A DNA stretch of 64,000 nucleotides from VAZQ01 sp036555745 (GTDB lineage: Bacteria > Pseudomonadota > Alphaproteobacteria > Rhizobiales > Xanthobacteraceae): positions 1 through 64,000 of the forward strand of contig DATBKV010000218.1 in assembly GCA_036555745.1 (NCBI GenBank), given 5' to 3'. Below the pieces are notes generated by a model, which was not told where the DNA came from, searched no databases, and worked only from the letters and a program-made list of their open reading frames with translations. Of this stretch, positions 60,533 to 64,000 are shown piece after piece (position 1 is the first letter of the stretch; the number at the start of each line of letters is the position of its first letter). A program made the translations under genes and the position numbers.

Positions 60533-61255
60533 CTAGAGCCCGAGATAAGCGCGGCGAATCTCGGGTGTTGCGGCCACCTCGGCGGCGGGGCCCTGCGCGA
60601 ACGGCCGCCCTTCGGCGATCACGTAGGCGTAATCGCTGAGGGCGAGGGCGAGGTGGACGTTCTGCTCCACCAACAGCACGGTCACGCCGCTGGCCCTGAG
60701 CGTCCTGAGCGTTCCGACGAGCTGCTGCACCACCACGGGGGCAAGCCCGAGCGAAAGCTCGTCGATCATGAGGACTTCCGGCACCGACATCAGGCCGCGG
60801 CCGATCGCCAGCATCTGCTGCTCGCCGCCGGAGAAGGTGCCGGCCTTCTGCCGGCGGCGTTCCTTCAAACGCGGAAAAAGCTCATAGACCTGATCCATCT
60901 GGCTGCCGAAACGCCCGCGCGCGCGCCCAGAATAGGCGCCCATTTCCAAATTTTCCTCCGCACTCATGTCATTGAAGAGCTGTCGTCCTTCCGGCACCAG
61001 CACGAGCCCGCGCGCGGCCTTGGCATGGGCACTCAGCCGCGTCACGTCCTCGCCGTTGAACACGATCCGGCCGGCGCGTGGCCGGATGCTGCCGGTGATG
61101 GCGCGCAACGTCGTGGTCTTGCCGGCGCCGTTCGCACCCACCAGCGTGGTCATCGTTCCGCGGCCAACGGCGAGCGAGACGCCCCATAGCACCTGGACAT
61201 CGTCATAGCCGGCCTCGAGGCCTTCGACCGAGAGCAAGGGCGACGTGTCGGTCAT
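60533..61255 (-). CDS. livF: Branched-chain amino acid-type ABC transporter ATPase LivF
   Basis: 240-residue ATPase. Walker A GANGAGKTT is at about 40-48, the signature FSGGEQQMLAIGRGLM near 144-160, and Walker B VLMIDELSLGLAP near 165-177. The LivF-specific C-terminal stretch QNVHLALALSDYAYVIAEGR is present. The ATG at 61255 overlaps the LivG stop by one base. Last gene of the operon. Ligands of such HAAT importers range from Leu/Ile/Val to amides, urea and aromatic acids. Confidence 0.93.
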   Translation of the reverse strand: MTDTSPLLSVEGLEAGYDDVQVLWGVSLAVGRGTMTTLVGANGAGKTTTLRAITGSIRPRAGRIVFNGEDVTRLSAHAKAARGLVLVPEGRQLFNDMSAEENLEMGAYSGRARGRFGSQMDQVYELFPRLKERRRQKAGTFSGGEQQMLAIGRGLMSVPEVLMIDELSLGLAPVVVQQLVGTLRTLRASGVTVLLVEQNVHLALALSDYAYVIAEGRPFAQGPAAEVAATPEIRRAYLGL

Positions 61256-62004
61256 CAGCTCTTGCCTGCCTCTTGCATGAGGCGCGCATCACCCAGATAG
61301 GCGGTAATGACTGAGGGGTCATTCGCCACCTGACTTGGCGTTCCTTCCGCCAGCTTGGTGCCCAGGCTCAGGACCACAATTCGATCTGAGAGGCTCATGA
61401 TCGCACGCATCACGTGCTCGATCATGAGGATGGCGACGCCGCGGCCGCGAATCCGGCGCAATATGTCGATCATGCGCTCGGTCTCGGTCGGATTGAGCCC
61501 CGCCAGCACTTCATCAAGAAGAAGGAGATAGGGCCGTGCGCTCAGCGCGCGCGCGAGCTCCAGCCGTTTCTTGCCCGCCGTGGTCAGCTGTCCCGCGATG
61601 GTGTCGGCCTGATCGGCGAGCCCGACCTCGTCCACGACCTCGCGGGCGACGGCGCCCGCCGCGGTCAGCGGCAGGTTCTCCCGTCCGAAGCACGCACCGA
61701 CGGTGCAATTTTCGAGTACGCTCAGGCCGGCGAGAGGCTGAACGATCTGGTGCGCGCGGGCGACGCCATGCTTGGCGACACGATAGGGGGGCTCGCCGGT
61801 GATTTCGGTTCCGCGCAGAACGATGCGGCCGCCGTCGGGCCGGAACACCCCGTTGATGAGGTTGAAAACGGTCGACTTGCCGGCGCCGTTTGGTCCGATC
61901 AGGCCGAGGATTTCACCTTCGCGGACCGCGAAGCTCAGGTTCTGTACGGCCTGCACTCCGCCGAAGTGCTTCGACAGGTCGATGACTTCGAGCAACGGAG
62001 TCAT
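61255..62004 (-). CDS. livG: Branched-chain amino acid-type ABC transporter ATPase LivG
   Basis: 249-residue ATPase with Walker A GPNGAGKST at about 37-45 and Walker B YLLLLDEVLAGLNPTE. The signature is atypical (LTTAGKKRLELARAL rather than LSGGQ), as in many LivG proteins, and the C-terminal VANDPSVITAYLGD is the BCA-ABC-TP tail. I use ATG at 62004: CAGGAG is nine bases upstream and it overlaps the LivM stop (ATGA). The longer reading frame to 62733 runs across LivM and is a shadow. It acts with LivF on LivH/LivM. Confidence 0.93.
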   Translation of the reverse strand: MTPLLEVIDLSKHFGGVQAVQNLSFAVREGEILGLIGPNGAGKSTVFNLINGVFRPDGGRIVLRGTEITGEPPYRVAKHGVARAHQIVQPLAGLSVLENCTVGACFGRENLPLTAAGAVAREVVDEVGLADQADTIAGQLTTAGKKRLELARALSARPYLLLLDEVLAGLNPTETERMIDILRRIRGRGVAILMIEHVMRAIMSLSDRIVVLSLGTKLAEGTPSQVANDPSVITAYLGDARLMQEAGKS

Positions 62005-62963
62005 TCGAGCCATCTCCTGGTCACCGGCCAGCGACGGTGAACAAGACCGACGAGCCCACCGGGAGCGAACATCACGATGACGAGCAGCAGGATGCCGGCG
62101 ATGACGAGCTGAAAGTGCGAGAAGGATTCGGCCGTTAGCAGGATGCCGCGCATCTCCTCGTAGACGAACGCGCCGATGGCCGGACCGATAATCGTGCCCT
62201 GGCCGCCGAGCATGACCATCACGATTGCCTCGACCGAGAGTCCGAGATTGAACGCGCTGTTGGGCTCGATGATGCCGGTCTTGAAAAAATAGAGGCCGCC
62301 GGCGACCGCCGGCAGGAAGCCGGATGTGGAGTAGACGAGCGATTTGTACAGCGGCGTCGGCACCCCGAGCGTCGCCGCCGCATCCTCGTTCTGCCCGATC
62401 GCGAGCAATCCGAGGCCGAATTTCGAATTCTTGATCGCGTAGCTCAGAAACAGGGACGCCGCCATGACCACGATGACGAGAAGGTAAGTGGTCCATAGCG
62501 CCTGCATCGGCCCTCCCAGCGGCGTGTAGGCCTCCAGCGAGAGATAGATCCCGGTGGCGCCGCCCCAGGGCTCGAAATTGGTGACCAGCTGCTTGATCGC
62601 CTCGCTGACGCCGATGGTCGCGAGCGCGAAGAAGGCGCCGCGCAGACGCAGGATGCCGAGGCCGAACAGCAGCGCCAGCACGCTGACGAAAATGCCGCCC
62701 GCGAGCGCCGCCGGCAGCAGCGGCCAGGACCACTCGCTCACCAGATATACGCAGACGTAGCCGCCCAGACCGAAGAAGACGATGTTACCGAAATTGACGT
62801 AGCCGGCGTAGCCAATCATCAAATTGAGATTGCTCGCCAGGATGACATAGATGGCTGCAAGCAGGAGGCTTTCGCGCAACTGCACGTCGTCTCCGAAATA
62901 TGGAATAAGCGCGAACGCCAGCGCCACGATCGCGATCAGCCAGGGAAACGGACGACGCCACAC
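62001..62963 (-). CDS. livM: Branched-chain amino acid-type ABC transporter permease LivM
   Basis: 320-residue inner-membrane permease with about eight to ten TM segments. LivM marks are ASNLNLMIGYAGYVNFGNIVFFGLGGYV, LRLRGAFFALATIGVSEAIKQLVTN (the conserved EAA-like loop), and GLGLLAIGQNEDAAATLGV. GTG at 62963 is the start, three bases after the LivH stop; no better ATG lies upstream. Forms the pore with LivH. Confidence 0.93.
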   Translation of the reverse strand: MWRRPFPWLIAIVALAFALIPYFGDDVQLRESLLLAAIYVILASNLNLMIGYAGYVNFGNIVFFGLGGYVCVYLVSEWSWPLLPAALAGGIFVSVLALLFGLGILRLRGAFFALATIGVSEAIKQLVTNFEPWGGATGIYLSLEAYTPLGGPMQALWTTYLLVIVVMAASLFLSYAIKNSKFGLGLLAIGQNEDAAATLGVPTPLYKSLVYSTSGFLPAVAGGLYFFKTGIIEPNSAFNLGLSVEAIVMVMLGGQGTIIGPAIGAFVYEEMRGILLTAESFSHFQLVIAGILLLVIVMFAPGGLVGLVHRRWPVTRRWLE

Positions 62964-62966
62964 GGG

Positions 62967-63827
62967 TCATGCTTTCGACAGGGCGAAGATACCGCGCGGA
63001 AAGACGATCAGGCACAGGACGAACAACCCGAACTCGATGATCGGTATCCAGCTCACCGGCATGAAGGGAGTGGCCAGCCCCTCGACCAGTCCAAGCGCGA
63101 TGCCGCCCAGCAGCGCGCCGGCCGGGTTGCCGAGCCCGCCCAATACCGTCACGACGAAGCTCTTGAGCTGGTAGGCCTCACCGGAGAGCACCGTGAACGG
63201 AAACATCGTCGCGATCAGAGTTCCGGACACCGCCGCGAGCGCAACGCCAAGCCCGAACGCCGCAGCGAGAATCCGCGTGGTCGGGATGCCGGAGAGCTCG
63301 GCCGCCTCGCGGTTGCCGGCAACCGCGCGGATCGCCTTGCCGACCCGGGTATGGTAGAGCAGCAGATAAAGCAGGCCGGCGATCACGGCCGCGAGCAGCG
63401 CGGCCATCAGATGCGTGCCGGTGAAGGTGTAGTCGCGCCAGCTCACGCCCGGGAGCGAGACCGGGACATTGTAGGGGCTCGTGCTCCACAGCGCGGTTCC
63501 GAGCCCGACCAACACCATGTTGACGGCGAAGGTTGCGAGCAGGCTCATCAGCTCGGGCTGGCCGATGATGCGATGCACCGCGATCCAGTACAGTGCCACG
63601 CCGAGCACGAACCCGAGCGTGATGACGACCGGCACTGCGCCGTAGGGAGGAAGCCCGAGCCCAGTCGCCAGAAAATAGAGCGCGAACATGCCGAGCACGA
63701 TGATGATGCCATGGGCCAGATTGATCACCTTCATGACGCCCCAGATCAGGGTGAGCCCCATGGCCGCGAGTCCGTACACCGCGCCGATCAGCACGCCATC
63801 GATCACCGAGGCCAGGATGACGATCAT
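62967..63827 (-). CDS. livH: Branched-chain amino acid-type ABC transporter permease LivH
   Basis: 286-residue permease. LivH marks are GLAAMGLTLIWGVMKVINLAHGIIIVLGMF, VGKAIRAVAGNREAAELSGIPTTRIL (the ATPase-contacting loop with conserved A-x6-A-x3-G) and KSFVVTVLGGLGNPAGALLGGIALGLVEGL. The ATG at 63827 is preceded by weak AT-poor sequence. First permease gene of the operon after the binding protein at the window edge, 86 bases away. Confidence 0.93.
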   Translation of the reverse strand: MIVILASVIDGVLIGAVYGLAAMGLTLIWGVMKVINLAHGIIIVLGMFALYFLATGLGLPPYGAVPVVITLGFVLGVALYWIAVHRIIGQPELMSLLATFAVNMVLVGLGTALWSTSPYNVPVSLPGVSWRDYTFTGTHLMAALLAAVIAGLLYLLLYHTRVGKAIRAVAGNREAAELSGIPTTRILAAAFGLGVALAAVSGTLIATMFPFTVLSGEAYQLKSFVVTVLGGLGNPAGALLGGIALGLVEGLATPFMPVSWIPIIEFGLFVLCLIVFPRGIFALSKA

Positions 63828-63913
63828 GTTGCGGGCCGCGCGAGAGCAGCGGGGTTTCCGCCCGCTGCTTCATTGCGGTGCATTAAAATCAACGTAGGCC
63901 GCAATGCCCCGCA

Positions 63914-64000
63914 TCAATAGATGATGTCCGCCGTCTTCGCGGCATTGGGCCAGATCACTTCCTTGACGAGCTTTCCGTTTTTGCGCTGCCACTGCGCCAG
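63914..64000 (-). CDS. C-terminal end of a Liv-type substrate-binding protein (cut by window)
   Basis: Only the last 28 residues are inside the window. The minus-strand frame reads LAQWQRKNGKLVKEVIWP then NAAKTADIIY before TGA at 63916-63914. This is the usual end of HAAT (LivJ-like) binding proteins, and it sits directly upstream of livH on the same strand, completing a livJ-H-M-G-F operon. Ligand specificity cannot be judged from the tail. Confidence 0.8.
   Translation of the reverse strand: MAQWQRKNGKLVKEVIWPNAAKTADIIY

Noticed and set aside
60527..60538. Palindrome TAGCTATAGCTA between the APH-like gene and livF
   Set aside because: Only a short chance repeat in a six-base convergent gap that overlaps both stop codons.
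61255..62733. One 492-codon frame combining part of livM and livG
   Set aside because: The first part is an out-of-frame reading of livM; livG proper starts at 62004 with ATGA coupling and a ribosome site.

Overview
The window is GC-rich chromosomal DNA from what looks like an alphaproteobacterium of the Hyphomicrobiales (Rhizobiales), most likely near Nitrobacteraceae/Xanthobacteraceae. The grounds are codon use, a groESL operon with a CIRCE box and RpoH-like promoter, many tripartite transporter and orphan solute-binding proteins (TRAP, TAXI, TctC/Bug, NMT1-like), a TorF-type porin, GlcDEF and a complete Liv-type ABC operon. This placement is inference from gene content; there is no rRNA or other marker. 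I saw no tRNA, rRNA, CRISPR array, insertion sequence, phage gene or attachment site. The layout is ordinary core/accessory metabolism rather than an island.

Layout. 1-2.7 kb: end of a GT2 glycosyltransferase coupled to a ChbG/HpnK-type deacetylase, then a DUF2076 protein. 2.8-5.8 kb (minus): MFS transporter, ArsN2-like acetyltransferase, lipoprotein, GlcG/HbpS-type protein. 5.9-9.3 kb: NMT1-like binding protein and groES-groEL with heat-shock control. 9.7-20.3 kb: Rieske-FAD oxidoreductase, NTF2-like protein, extradiol-dioxygenase-like VOC protein with a TctC binding protein, MFS transporter, Tat-exported flavin oxidase, MaoC dehydratase divergent from an HxlR regulator coupled to a MATE pump. 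20.6-23.7 kb: TAXI TRAP system. 24.1-32.8 kb (minus): two complete DctPQM TRAP operons in tandem, the first ending in an amidase. 33.2-38.2 kb: SbmA/BacA-like ABC exporter, porin, PanE-like reductase, histone-H1-like protein. 38.3-43.1 kb: glcDEF divergent from a cytochrome c. 43.3-45.5 kb: universal stress protein and YbdK-type ligase. 45.6-51.2 kb: BlaI repressor, M56 metallopeptidase, then the DUF1800-DUF1501 pair. 51.5-60.5 kb: katG, TetR divergent from an NMT1-like binding protein, class II aldolase, ThDP enzyme, conserved hypothetical protein, APH-like/P-loop kinase fusion. 60.5-64 kb (minus): livF-livG-livM-livH and the tail of the Liv binding protein.

The two most interesting signals are regulatory. 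First, the BlaI/M56 operon and the DUF1800/DUF1501 operon carry near-identical palindromes (TGCTAC-N5-GTAGCAGTAC), each overlapping the -10 of a TTGNNC-N17-TACNNN promoter. That makes a local two-operon BlaI regulon whose sensor ends not in a penicillin-binding domain but in DUF3471-like, duplicated and VHL-beta-like modules. Second, the two DctPQM operons share a conserved promoter plus an approximately 100-nt leader with two hairpins. One hairpin keeps its pairing although its sequence has changed, which suggests a structured RNA or operator common to both. Each operon also has a strong hairpin between the binding-protein gene and the permease genes.
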